NCBI GenBank assembly: GCA_964219355.1
Contig: CAXPOZ010000001.1
Location: forward strand, 1,240,001 to 1,304,000
Origin: Parvularcula sp964219355
GTDB lineage: Bacteria > Pseudomonadota > Alphaproteobacteria > Caulobacterales > Parvularculaceae
Reading direction: 5' to 3'
Length of the DNA stretch: 64,000 nucleotides
Shown: positions 46,562 through 53,907 of the stretch, in pieces
Numbering within the stretch: the first letter of the stretch is position 1
How the letters are laid out: each line of letters begins with the position of its first letter
Translations under genes and position numbers: made by a program
The notes under the pieces: generated by a model
The model's input: only the letters and a program-made list of their open reading frames with translations
The model's database searches: none
What the model was told of the DNA's origin: nothing

Positions 46562-46855
46562 TCAGCCGAACAGCGGCTTGATTGCGTCAAGGTAAACCGA
46601 CCACGCCTCACGGCCCTTTTCGGTCAGGTGCACATGGGTCACCGGGCGGCGATGCTCAAAGCCTTTTTCGATGCTGACATAGCCTGCTTCCTCGAGTTTT
46701 CTGAGGTGTACGGAGAGGTTCCCATTTGTCGCCTCCAGCACATTGGCAAGCTCGGTGAACCCTGCTGGCGAGACGGAGCCAAGATAGGCCATGATCCCCA
46801 GACGGATCCGGCCATGAATCGTCTCATCAATATTGCCCGCATCGAAACCGGCCAT
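46562..46855 (-). CDS. Winged-helix regulator (ArsR/MarR-like single domain)
   Basis: The 97-residue protein is one winged helix: IHGRIRLGIMAYL, FTELANVLEATNGNLSVHLRKLEEAGYV (recognition helix), SIEKGF wing and VHLTEKGREAW. It matches the HTH_34-type small regulators that typically accompany a membrane protein. It starts 2 bases after the stop of the upstream membrane protein gene, giving a coupled pair that may control its own expression through the inverted repeat at 47533. Confidence 0.87.
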   Translation of the reverse strand: MAGFDAGNIDETIHGRIRLGIMAYLGSVSPAGFTELANVLEATNGNLSVHLRKLEEAGYVSIEKGFEHRRPVTHVHLTEKGREAWSVYLDAIKPLFG

Positions 46856-46857
46856 GA

Positions 46858-47487
46858 TCACATTGCCTCCTTGAGCGCTGCAGGCTCTGCACGAAGCAGG
46901 ATGATGCCCGGAATGACCGCAACGAAAAACACGATGACCGCCCCAACCAGATAGGTGAGCGGTGTGCCCGCAAAAAACGGGATGATCCCTGTGCCGATGA
47001 AGCTGCCGATCGCGGGCAGGCGCATCCACCCCTGTCCGGCAATATAGGAGACGACGAGGAACGCCGTCCCGTAACCCGCAAGGGCAATGGCGACGATCAT
47101 GTCGAAAAGCACCACAGATGCGCCGGTCAGGCTGATCGCCAGTATCGTGCCGCTCGCAAAGGCGAAAATGCTCATGCCGCCTGCGGTCCAGACCCATCTT
47201 TCAACCTGATTGGAGACGGCATGAAGGCCGGGCTTGTTCCGGATGGCTTTGGGAAATGTGGCCATGAATCCGCCGGCAATCGCCATGACGATCAACCACA
47301 TCGCGGCGATGGACCAGCCGGGCCAGGCCAGCGTCTGCGACAGGATCAGATACTGGAAGGTATATGCGATGGTGATGACCGTGCCCCACATGAGCAGATA
47401 GCGCCCGCCCAGAAGTGGGGCATATCGGCCTTCTTCACTCACTCGTTTGAGAAACGAAATATCATCTCTGGTGGGATCGGGCGTCAT
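46858..47487 (-). CDS. Membrane protein paired with winged-helix regulator
   Basis: The 209-residue product has about six helices after a soluble start (PTRDDISFLKRVSEEGRYAPLLGGRYLLMWG). It belongs to the class of small membrane proteins encoded with single-domain winged-helix regulators; function unknown. First of two coupled genes, with its promoter in the region shared with the SRP RNA gene. Confidence 0.78.
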   Translation of the reverse strand: MTPDPTRDDISFLKRVSEEGRYAPLLGGRYLLMWGTVITIAYTFQYLILSQTLAWPGWSIAAMWLIVMAIAGGFMATFPKAIRNKPGLHAVSNQVERWVWTAGGMSIFAFASGTILAISLTGASVVLFDMIVAIALAGYGTAFLVVSYIAGQGWMRLPAIGSFIGTGIIPFFAGTPLTYLVGAVIVFFVAVIPGIILLRAEPAALKEAM

Positions 47488-47532
47488 GATTAGCGCGAAA
47501 ATCTCCTCTGGTGGGGTAATATAAACAAGCTC

Positions 47533-47547
47533 GTTTGCAAATCAAAC
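47533..47547. promoter_or_regulatory. Inverted repeat upstream of membrane protein/regulator pair
   Basis: GTTTG and CAAAC flank a 5-base AT spacer, 46 bases upstream of the membrane protein start codon. It is the only AT-rich symmetrical site in the 180-bp region before the SRP RNA, so it is a candidate operator for the winged-helix regulator. Confidence 0.45.
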
Positions 47548-47666
47548 TAATGATTGGAAAGGGCAAATGGGTGAGGGGTCGTCGCGGCGGGCCTGATTTT
47601 TCAACCGAGATACAGAATCCGTCACTGCGATGTTGCAATCATCCGGTTCATTCGCCACGTAACCCG

Positions 47667-47763
47667 CCGGAAGGCCGCGCGGACGGGCGCCTCGCCAACC
47701 CGGTCAGGTCCGGAAGGAAGCAGCCGTAACGAGTTTCCGTCCCGGGTCGTGTCGGTCTTCCAC
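47667..47763 (+). ncRNA. ffs: Signal recognition particle RNA (small, 4.5S type)
   Basis: The apical domain IV sequence ggtcaggtccggaaggaag followed by cagccgtaac is the diagnostic SRP RNA loop that binds Ffh. The outer arms pair over their length (ggaaggcc at 47669 with ggtcttcc at 47754; further GC-rich helices inside), giving a single long hairpin of about 97 nt. A short T-rich tract (ccccttt) follows. Ends are set by the pairing and may be off by a few bases. SRP RNA genes commonly lie just upstream of dnaX; here an IS and three genes intervene. Confidence 0.95.
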
Positions 47764-47860
47764 TTTCCCCTTTGAAATCTCTTTCCTGAGCATGGCTAAG
47801 GCTATGCGTGACCCACCTGTATGCCTCGCTGCAGATGGGAGTGGCTGCATTTTCGCGGAA

Positions 47861-47868
47861 CGTATACT
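47861..47868 (+). repeat. Target-site duplication, left
   Basis: CGTATACT, identical to 50101-50108. Eight-base duplications are the rule for IS1595-family elements. Confidence 0.9.
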
Positions 47869-47896
47869 GGAATTTATATACATCCTTGACCCAACC
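47869..47896 (+). repeat. Left terminal inverted repeat of the IS
   Basis: Matches the reverse complement of 50073-50100 at about 20 of 28 positions, best over TTATATAC and TGACCCA. It ends 44 bases before the transposase start and overlaps its promoter region. Confidence 0.85.
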
Positions 47897-47940
47897 CGAT
47901 TGATGGCCTATATCAGTGTCATCCAAGGGGAGGATGAGAC

Positions 47941-48849
47941 ATGCTGGCCAAGTTCGACAGTCTATTTGATCTGATGGATGCCATTCCTGACGAGCAGGCC
48001 GCGATTGACCATTTTCGGGCTATCCGTTGGAAAAATGGGGCTTTTTGCCCGCACTGCCGCTCCACCAAGGTTTATCACTTCACTGACAACCGCACACACA
48101 AATGTGGCGATTGTCGGAAACGTTTCTCGATCAAAGTAGGAACAATCTTCGAAGACTCAAAAATAGCCCTTCGCAAATGGATGATGGCGATCTGGCTCAT
48201 CACCTCTCACAAGAAGGGCATTGCGAGCACCCAGCTGGCGAAGGACATCAAGGTAACGCAGAAAACCGCTTGGTTTATGCTGCACCGCCTCCGCCATGCG
48301 GCCCGCACACAGTCTTTCAATCGCCCGCTTGATGGCGAGGTGGAGGCTGATGAGACCTATGTCGGCGGCAAAACGAGAAACATGCACGCCAAGAAACGGA
48401 AGACCCTCAAAGCCCTTTCAAACAAAACGGCGGTGATGGGCCTGCAAGAGCGTGGAGGCGAGTTGCGCGCTACGGTGCTGCCGAACCGCCATAAGGACAC
48501 TATTCAGGGCGAGGTTCGGGCGAATGTATCCCGCACAGCCACGCTCATCACTGACGAGGCTCAACAGTATAAATCGCTCAAAGATGAGTACCGTCATGAA
48601 ACGGTTTGCCACAACGCCGGTGAATACGTTCGTGATGACATTCATACGAATTCGATTGAGGCGGCATGGGCTCTGCTAAAGCGCCAGATTATCGGCATTC
48701 ATCACTGGGTGTCCGCAAAGCACCTTGACCAGTATGTCGGGGAAATGGTGTGGCGCTATAATCGTCGGAGCTTTGCAGAGGGCGAGCGTATGAACCACTT
48801 CCTGAGCAGCACCGAGGGACGCCTGACCTACAAGGCGTTGATAGCCTGA
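47941..48849 (+). CDS. IS1595-family transposase (ISXO2-like)
   Basis: The 302-residue transposase is intact. Two CxxC pairs (Cys36/39 and Cys55/58) form the N-terminal zinc ribbon, a helix-turn-helix-like region follows, and the DDE-type catalytic core shows Asp137 (EADETYVGG), Asp205 (ITDEAQQY) and the N-x-x-E pattern Asn237/Glu240 (HTNSIEAAW) characteristic of this family. It should move the element that contains it. Confidence 0.95.
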   Translation: MLAKFDSLFDLMDAIPDEQAAIDHFRAIRWKNGAFCPHCRSTKVYHFTDNRTHKCGDCRKRFSIKVGTIFEDSKIALRKWMMAIWLITSHKKGIASTQLAKDIKVTQKTAWFMLHRLRHAARTQSFNRPLDGEVEADETYVGGKTRNMHAKKRKTLKALSNKTAVMGLQERGGELRATVLPNRHKDTIQGEVRANVSRTATLITDEAQQYKSLKDEYRHETVCHNAGEYVRDDIHTNSIEAAWALLKRQIIGIHHWVSAKHLDQYVGEMVWRYNRRSFAEGERMNHFLSSTEGRLTYKALIA

Positions 48850-48851
48850 AC

Positions 48852-49070
48852 ATGGGGAGAGGAAGAGGACACTACGAACCGCCATTGCACCTGGATATGG
48901 ATCCAGACGAGGCTCTTGATCGGTTCTTAACCACTGACCCGTCAGAGGTGGACGAACTGATTGAGCGTGGAAAAAGAAAGCGACCGCCGGGGAATGGCCG
49001 CGAAACCGATACCCCCGACGGAAGCCCCTCAACTGACCGACCGGATCACTCTAACCGGTCAGAAGAGTAA
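48852..49070 (+). CDS. Passenger ORF of the IS, small acidic protein
   Basis: The 72-residue product is rich in Asp, Glu, Arg and Pro, has no hydrophobic segment and no known motif. It begins 2 bases after the transposase stop, so it is probably translated from the same mRNA. It may regulate or assist transposition; no homolog is recognised. Confidence 0.55.
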   Translation: MGRGRGHYEPPLHLDMDPDEALDRFLTTDPSEVDELIERGKRKRPPGNGRETDTPDGSPSTDRPDHSNRSEE

Positions 49071-49354
49071 TCGCCGACGAGTTCAGACTACCAGCAGCAA
49101 CGCCAGTAGCCGCAAACGAACTCGATCCGACCAAAGCGCACCCGTGAATACGGGCGCACCCAGTGGCAGACCTTGGTCGCCATGTGCTCACTCCTGGAGT
49201 GTCGCACTTGCACTCCGACCCTTTCCACCTTACGATTCTTGTACCGGTGGAGGTGTCGAGGCTTAGGCAGCACGTGCAGAATGGCTGCCTTCGGCCACGG
49301 CTTCGTTGGGATGGGAGTACGAGTCCCACTCCGAACTCTGCCGGGTCGTTATTG
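49071..49354. other. Non-coding, hairpin-rich segment inside the IS
   Basis: No ORF here looks real. Three stems are visible: ggagtg/cactcc (49196-49216), ggcagc/gctgcc (49266-49289) and ggagt/actcc (49314-49332). The last can also fold as a tRNA T-arm-like 5-bp stem with a seven-base loop (tggga-gtacgag-tccca, 49312-49328). The segment may encode a structured RNA or hold binding sites. Confidence 0.4.
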
Positions 49355-49951
49355 TCAGAGGATGTCATCATCATCAGACTCCCCTGAATCTTGGCTGGAC
49401 GTGCCGGGAATCGAACCCGGAGAGACTGACTTGATGAGGGCCGTCTCCGGACCACCTACACGCCCACTAGAAGACCCCGCCTCGGCGGGGTCTTTGTCAT
49501 TGGAATGGCTGAGAATAAGCTGTTGAAAACGCTCATCGGTCAGGCGCCAACCCTCGCGATCTGGGTTTACCCAGTTATTCGAGTTCGAGAGCATCGCTGA
49601 AAGCGTCGAAGAAGAGTTTTTACCACCGACCTGATGGCCTTTGTCTTCTAGCCAATCCAATGCCTCCTTAATGTGAACAGGCAAATTGGCGTGGCCGAAG
49701 ACGAACTTTTCGAGCGCTGCGAGAATTTCGGCATTCTTGGAGGGGCGGCGCATGATCCCCCGACCGGCCCCGCTAACCGTCTCTTTCGCCAATGCGAATG
49801 AGGCTGAGTTGCGCATGAAAGCGGTGGGGTTCCGGCCATAGGCATAGAGCGTGGTCATTAGGGCCTGAAGCTTAGCGCGCGTGTCTTCTGGGACTTCTTC
49901 AAGCCACAAACGACGGCACTCGTTCTCTGTCTCGTCTAGAAACTTTGTCAT
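49355..49951 (-). CDS. Passenger ORF of the IS, unknown function
   Basis: The 198-residue frame has a helical first 150 residues (TKFLDETENECRRLWLEEV; ILAALEKFVFGHANLPVHIK; ALDWLEDKGHQVGG) without recognised motif. From about residue 151 the composition changes: the coding strand there contains a perfect hairpin (49471-49494) and then a tRNA-like sequence, so the last about 48 residues may be read-through of non-coding DNA rather than functional protein. GAGG stands upstream of the ATG. It faces the transposase gene. Confidence 0.6.
   Translation of the reverse strand: MTKFLDETENECRRLWLEEVPEDTRAKLQALMTTLYAYGRNPTAFMRNSASFALAKETVSGAGRGIMRRPSKNAEILAALEKFVFGHANLPVHIKEALDWLEDKGHQVGGKNSSSTLSAMLSNSNNWVNPDREGWRLTDERFQQLILSHSNDKDPAEAGSSSGRVGGPETALIKSVSPGSIPGTSSQDSGESDDDDIL
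49396..49465 (-). tRNA. tRNA-like sequence within the IS, non-canonical
   Basis: On the minus strand, GGGCGTG at the 5' end pairs with CACGTCC at the 3' end as a seven-base acceptor stem (one G-U), and CCGGG-TTCGATT-CCCGG is a perfect T-arm; the 3' end continues AGCCA instead of ACCA. The total is 70 nt and the middle does not fold into a normal anticodon arm: GAGAC/GTCTC closes a 16-nt loop. It is therefore a tRNA remnant or mimic, not a confident functional tRNA. It overlaps the 3' end of the passenger ORF. Confidence 0.5.
49471..49494 (+). terminator. Perfect GC-rich hairpin, possible terminator of the IS plus-strand transcript
   Basis: aagaccccgcc and ggcggggtctt form a stem of about ten base pairs with a ctcg tetraloop, followed on the plus strand by tttgtcatt. 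It lies inside the minus-strand passenger ORF and directly 5' of the tRNA-like sequence. Confidence 0.6.
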
Positions 49952-50072
49952 CTTGGCCTCGCAATGTTCTCCACTCGTTCTTGCACGCTATCCACGTTTG
50001 CCACAGCACAATAGAACTCGTGGGGAATGAGTCGCAAGGGCCCAAGTCCGTTAAATTGGATTCGGGAAAAAT

Positions 50073-50100
50073 GGCTGGGTCAGACAGGTATATAATACCC
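50073..50100 (-). repeat. Right terminal inverted repeat of the IS
   Basis: Partner of 47869-47896; reads GGGTATTATATAC from the outside on the minus strand, then CTGTCTGACCCAGCC. Confidence 0.85.
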
Positions 50101-50108
50101 CGTATACT
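50101..50108 (+). repeat. Target-site duplication, right
   Basis: CGTATACT, the second copy of 47861-47868. A TTGACT sequence begins on its last base and could be the -35 box of a promoter reading into the next gene. Confidence 0.9.
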
Positions 50109-50264
50109 TGACTTCATGTAAAAGAAATATAACATCTTGTTTGGCTTGTCGAACATCGCTGTGCTCTGATAGCGCGCGGAGAACTGAGAGTGGCAGGCTC
50201 GGGCTTTGTTCTGGGGGACATCTCAGCACCGGCTCGTTGTTTTGGTTATTACGGAGTCGAAACT

Positions 50265-50663
50265 ATGTCTTTTCAGGAAAAAAGCGCGTGGATCCTGCTG
50301 CTGGTCTGCCTCATCGTTGGCGGCCTTTACGGCCAGAGCCTGATCGAGGCGGGCGGGATTGGCGCGGAGAGCTGGATCCTCACCGCCATCATCATTTTCA
50401 TCGTGCTGGCCATCGTCATCCATATCGCGGTCAGCATTCTCTTCTATCGGGATAGCGATAAGAGCGATGAGCGTGACCGGCGAATTGCGCGGCGGGCGGA
50501 TATTGTCGGCGCTGCCGTTCTGAATGCCACTCTGCTGCTCATCATCGCGTTGTCGCTGAAGGAGGAAAACTGGATGGTCGCGAATATCGCTTTCCTCGGG
50601 CTACTGCTCGCCGAGGGTGTGAAGGCGTTCTGGCAGATCATTCTCTACCGGGTGGAGGGCTGA
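50265..50663 (+). CDS. Four-helix membrane protein paired with XRE regulator
   Basis: The 132-residue product has four helices (about 8-24, 37-59, 82-102, 107-125), with a charged middle loop YRDSDKSDERDRRIARRAD, a layout like DUF2178-type proteins that occur with short XRE regulators. Function unknown. GGAG stands eight bases before the ATG at 50265. It lies directly downstream of the IS insertion site. Confidence 0.75.
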   Translation: MSFQEKSAWILLLVCLIVGGLYGQSLIEAGGIGAESWILTAIIIFIVLAIVIHIAVSILFYRDSDKSDERDRRIARRADIVGAAVLNATLLLIIALSLKEENWMVANIAFLGLLLAEGVKAFWQIILYRVEG

Positions 50664-50670
50664 ACCGGAT

Positions 50671-50895
50671 TTGGCCCTTCCCATCAGTAATAATATCCGT
50701 CGCTTACGCTTTGATGCCGATGAAATGACGCAGAGTGAGCTGGCCGACAGGATTGGCATGACACGCCAGACCATCGCCGCGATTGAAAAGGGCAAATACG
50801 CCCCCAGCCTCGAGGCGGCTTACCGCATTGCGCATGTCTTCGGCGTGCCGCTTGATGATGTGTTTCAGTATCATCCGGAGCAAGACGGAAAGTAG
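50671..50895 (+). CDS. Short XRE/Cro-type regulator
   Basis: The 74-residue protein is a single helix-turn-helix domain: MTQSELADRIGMTRQTIAAIEKGKYAPSLEAAYRIAHVFGVPLDDVF. It follows the membrane protein gene by 7 bases and starts at TTG 50671 with GGAGGG in the upstream gene's end; no ATG is available before the domain. In this common pair the regulator is thought to control the pair itself. Confidence 0.87.
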   Translation: MALPISNNIRRLRFDADEMTQSELADRIGMTRQTIAAIEKGKYAPSLEAAYRIAHVFGVPLDDVFQYHPEQDGK

Positions 50896-50995
50896 TGCCC
50901 CCTTTGGTTGACTCTTTGGGAAACCAGTGCCCCCTTTCGGACACATTCCGCTGGCCCTATCGAGACATCGAAAAGGCCCTTCAGGGAGGACCAAC

Positions 50996-51664
50996 ATGCT
51001 GAAAACCATTCTCACCGCCGCGGGCGCCATTGCCGCTTCCTTCGGGATTGCCGCTGCCCAGCAGGCGGGTGTCGATCTTAATGTCGAACTGGCCGGCGCC
51101 TCATCGCAAGGCGTGAAAGGCCGGGCGGCAGGTGCGCCGCCAGTGGCGCAAGCGCGGCCCTACCGCGACAATGACCGCTATGGCGACCGCGACCGGTATG
51201 GCCGCGAACGCACAATCGAATGCCGCTCGCGCGGCGGGTATGACCGTTGCGAGGTCGGTGGCCGGATCTGGTCTTTGCGCTATGTCGCGTCGCGTTCGTC
51301 TGGCAGTTGCCAGATCGGCCGTGATTGGGGTGTCGAGCGCTACGCGGTCTGGGTCGATAATGGCTGCCGCGCGACCTTCCAGGTCCAGCTTGGTGAAGGC
51401 GGCTATGGCGGCGGACGCGACGACGACTATGGTCGCGGCGGTTATGGCGAGCTCCAATATATCAAATGCGAGAGCGACAATCGTCGGTACCGGCTGTGCC
51501 GGATCAATGAGAACTTCACTGAGCTTCGGCTCTATGACCGCCGTTCGGATGCGCCCTGCCGCCGGGGCACTGACTGGGGCGAGACCCGCGAAGGGGTCTG
51601 GGTGAATAATGGCTGCCGCGCGGTCTTCTCCTATGTCGTCCGCGACCGGTATCGCCGCTACTAA
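50996..51664 (+). CDS. Secreted DUF3011 protein with two repeats
   Basis: The 222-residue product has a signal peptide (about 1-21, GIAAA-QQ) and two DUF3011 repeats, at about 73-130 and 158-215. Each has the same order: IxCxS..R/YxxC...WGxxRxGVWVxNGCRAxF, with three to four cysteines per repeat likely forming disulfides. A Gly/Arg/Asp/Tyr-rich linker separates them. GGAGGA lies five bases before the ATG. Function unknown. Confidence 0.85.
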   Translation: MLKTILTAAGAIAASFGIAAAQQAGVDLNVELAGASSQGVKGRAAGAPPVAQARPYRDNDRYGDRDRYGRERTIECRSRGGYDRCEVGGRIWSLRYVASRSSGSCQIGRDWGVERYAVWVDNGCRATFQVQLGEGGYGGGRDDDYGRGGYGELQYIKCESDNRRYRLCRINENFTELRLYDRRSDAPCRRGTDWGETREGVWVNNGCRAVFSYVVRDRYRRY

Positions 51665-51680
51665 AGTATGACTTGTGGAG

Positions 51681-51706
51681 AGCGGGACGGTTTCCTCCGT
51701 CCCGCT
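51681..51706 (+). terminator. Terminator hairpin before dnaX
   Basis: agcgggacgg and ccgtcccgct form a perfect 10-bp stem with a six-base loop, 17 bases after the DUF3011 gene stop. The downstream tract has few T residues, so it may need Rho. Confidence 0.7.
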
Positions 51707-51716
51707 TCTGCCCTAG

Positions 51717-53396
51717 ATGTGGGGCGTGTCAGACGCCGCATCCTCTCCCGAATACCGTGTGCTCGCCCGGAAATACCGGCCGCAGAGCTTCGATGACCTT
51801 CTTGGCCATGACGCCATGGTCAGAACCTTGCGCAATGCGTTTGATGCGAACCGCATCGCCCATGCCTTCATCCTGACCGGGGTGCGTGGGGTGGGGAAGA
51901 CGACTACCGCGCGGATCATGGCGCGCGCCCTCAATTACGAGACCGATGACATTGACCGCCCGACCGTCGACATGGCGGTCGAGGGCAAACACTGCCGCGC
52001 CATCGCCGAAAGCCGCCACCCGGACGTCATCGAAATGGACGCCGCCTCGCGCACCGGGGTCGGGGACATCCGTGAGCTGATCGAAGGGGTGCGCTATGCC
52101 CCGATCGAGGCGCGCACCAAGGTCTATATCATCGACGAGGTGCACATGCTCTCGAACAGCGCTTTCAACGCGCTGCTCAAAACCCTCGAAGAGCCGCCGC
52201 CCCATGTGAAGTTCATCTTCGCGACGACGGAGATCCGCAAGGTACCGGTGACAGTTCTCTCGCGATGCCAGAGGTTTGATCTTCGCCGTTTCGATGCCGA
52301 GACATTGACCGGCCACCTCGCTGGCATCGCCGAGAAGGAAGGCGCCGCGATTGCGCGCGAGGCCCTGTTCATGATCGCGCAGGCCGCTGAGGGCTCGGTG
52401 CGCGATGCGCTCTCGCTGCTTGATCAGGCGCTGGTCCAGAAGGCGGGCGAGGCGATCAGTGCGGCGGATGTCCGCGACATGCTGGGGCTCGTTGACCGGA
52501 CCCAGACCTGGGCCCTGCTCGAGGCCGCGATGAAGGGCGAAACCTCGACCGCCCTTCGATTGTTCCGGGAGCAATATGATGCGGGTGCGGACCCTTCGGC
52601 GGTCCTGCGGGACCTGCTCGACATGACGCACCTCCTGACCCGCACGACCGCGGCAGGGGAGGAGGCCGCGCGTCATGGTCAGGCGGGGGAGGCGGATGCT
52701 GACCGCGCCATTGCGCTCTCGAAATCCGTGCCGCTTCCAGCGCTGACCCGCTGCTGGTCGCTCCTGATGAAGGCGCTGGAGGAGACGCTGGCGGCGCCCG
52801 ATGCGGCAGCGGCGGCAGAGATCGGCCTCATCCGTGTCGCTTATGCTGCGGCCCAGCCGACTCCGGAAGAGGCGTTAAAAGCACTTGGCGACGGCTCACG
52901 CACTGGGGGCGGCACGCAAAGCCCGGCCCCTGCGGCCCCGCGCGGTGGCGGCGGTGCGCAGGCCGCGCTCGCGCCTCAAGCTTCCATTGAGGCAAGGGCT
53001 GTTCCGGTTGCGCAACAGTCTGCTGATCCCGGCATCACCAGCTTGCTTGAGATCGCGCGCCTTGCCGAACAGCACCGCGATGCGGAGCTGCGGACCCTGA
53101 TCGAAACTTGCCTGATCCCCGTTCATATCGAGGACGGCCGGCTCGATGTCGCGGTGACCAAAGACGCGCCGCAATCCCTGACCGGGCGGCTGACGACCGC
53201 GCTGAAAGACTGGACGGGCCGACCCTGGATGATTTCCATCGTCAAGGATCCGGGCGGCGTCAAAACCCTCCGTATGGAGCGGGATGAACAGCTTCATGCC
53301 CACCCGCTGGTCAAGGCCGCCTTCGAGGCTTTCCCCGGCGCGAAAATCTCAGCCGTCCGCCCCCTGAAAGGGGCCCCCAAGGATAGTGATGAATGA
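51717..53396 (+). CDS. dnaX: DNA polymerase III gamma/tau subunit
   Basis: The 559-residue clamp-loader ATPase has YRVLARKYRPQSFDDLLG, Walker A (GVRGVGKTTTAR), the DEVHMLSNSAFNALLKTLEEPP Walker B region and sensor TTEIRKVPVTVLSRCQRFDLRR. One point is odd: the zinc-module segment around residues 75-90 (ETDDIDRPTVDMAVEGKHCRAI) keeps only one cysteine where most DnaX have four. A Pro/Ala/Gly-rich linker (about 395-440) precedes the tau-type C-terminus. The stop overlaps the next gene's ATG. Confidence 0.94.
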   Translation: MWGVSDAASSPEYRVLARKYRPQSFDDLLGHDAMVRTLRNAFDANRIAHAFILTGVRGVGKTTTARIMARALNYETDDIDRPTVDMAVEGKHCRAIAESRHPDVIEMDAASRTGVGDIRELIEGVRYAPIEARTKVYIIDEVHMLSNSAFNALLKTLEEPPPHVKFIFATTEIRKVPVTVLSRCQRFDLRRFDAETLTGHLAGIAEKEGAAIAREALFMIAQAAEGSVRDALSLLDQALVQKAGEAISAADVRDMLGLVDRTQTWALLEAAMKGETSTALRLFREQYDAGADPSAVLRDLLDMTHLLTRTTAAGEEAARHGQAGEADADRAIALSKSVPLPALTRCWSLLMKALEETLAAPDAAAAAEIGLIRVAYAAAQPTPEEALKALGDGSRTGGGTQSPAPAAPRGGGGAQAALAPQASIEARAVPVAQQSADPGITSLLEIARLAEQHRDAELRTLIETCLIPVHIEDGRLDVAVTKDAPQSLTGRLTTALKDWTGRPWMISIVKDPGGVKTLRMERDEQLHAHPLVKAAFEAFPGAKISAVRPLKGAPKDSDE

Positions 53397-53905
53397 TCAC
53401 CCCTGAATATGCGCAGTTGATGGCGCGCTATAATCACTGGCAGAATGACAGCCTCGTCAAGGCGGCCTCGACCCTCACGGATGAAGATCGGTGGGCGGAG
53501 CGTGGCGCCTTCTGGGGGTCGATCGGCGCGACCTTCCGGCATATCTACTGGGCGGATTTCCTCTGGCTTGCCCGCTTCGGGGTCGTTGAGGCACCGAAGA
53601 TCACGAGCTTCGCGGATGCGCAGGCGCATATCGACTGGGACGAGTTTGTTGGTCAGCGGCGCGAGCTTGATGGCGTCATCCGTGACTGGGCCGATGGCAT
53701 GACGCAAGGCGATATTGACGGTGTGCTGACCTATAAATCGATCTCTTATGGAGAGCTTTCGAACCCGAAAGCGCCCTTGATCGTTCATATCTTTAACCAT
53801 GCCACCCATCACCGGGGGCAGATCCATATGATGCTGACCGCGGCCGGGGCGAAACCCGACGATACGGATATTCCGATCATGCCGCAGGAATATAAGGAGT
53901 ACTGA
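53393..53905 (+). CDS. DinB-family putative metal-dependent protein
   Basis: The 170-residue four-helix protein shows the DinB/YfiT pattern: YNHWQNDSL at the start, FRHIYWAD with a His ligand (about residue 50) and NHATHHRGQIHMML (about 131-144) with the remaining His ligands. The family includes thiol transferases and damage-inducible proteins; substrate unknown. It is inserted between dnaX and ybaB with 4-base and 2-base junctions, so it is cotranscribed. Confidence 0.88.
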   Translation: MITPEYAQLMARYNHWQNDSLVKAASTLTDEDRWAERGAFWGSIGATFRHIYWADFLWLARFGVVEAPKITSFADAQAHIDWDEFVGQRRELDGVIRDWADGMTQGDIDGVLTYKSISYGELSNPKAPLIVHIFNHATHHRGQIHMMLTAAGAKPDDTDIPIMPQEYKEY

Positions 53906-53907
53906 TC

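Larger units (their letters stand above)
47869..50100 (+). mobile_element. Complete IS1595-family insertion sequence with passenger genes
   Basis: The 2,232-bp element is bounded by imperfect terminal inverted repeats of about 28 bp beginning with GG (left 47869-47896, right 50073-50100; shared pattern GG-N3-TTATATAC followed further in by TGACCCA-N-CC) and by a perfect 8-bp target duplication. It contains an intact transposase gene, a 72-codon ORF directly after it, about 280 bp without a convincing gene, a tRNA-like sequence and a minus-strand 198-codon ORF. IS1595 subgroups with passenger genes are known; this one is longer than the minimal members of the family. Perfect duplications suggest a recent insertion. 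Confidence 0.9.

Noticed and set aside
47792..47974. 60-codon plus-strand ORF crossing the left IS end
   Set aside because: It spans the target duplication and terminal repeat and would not exist before insertion; no ribosome site.
49396..49465. A functional tRNA gene
   Set aside because: Acceptor stem and T-arm are good, but no anticodon arm of normal size folds and the 3' end is AGCCA; kept only as a tRNA-like sequence.
51729..52676. 315-codon minus-strand frame in dnaX
   Set aside because: Antisense shadow; dnaX motifs are complete on the plus strand.
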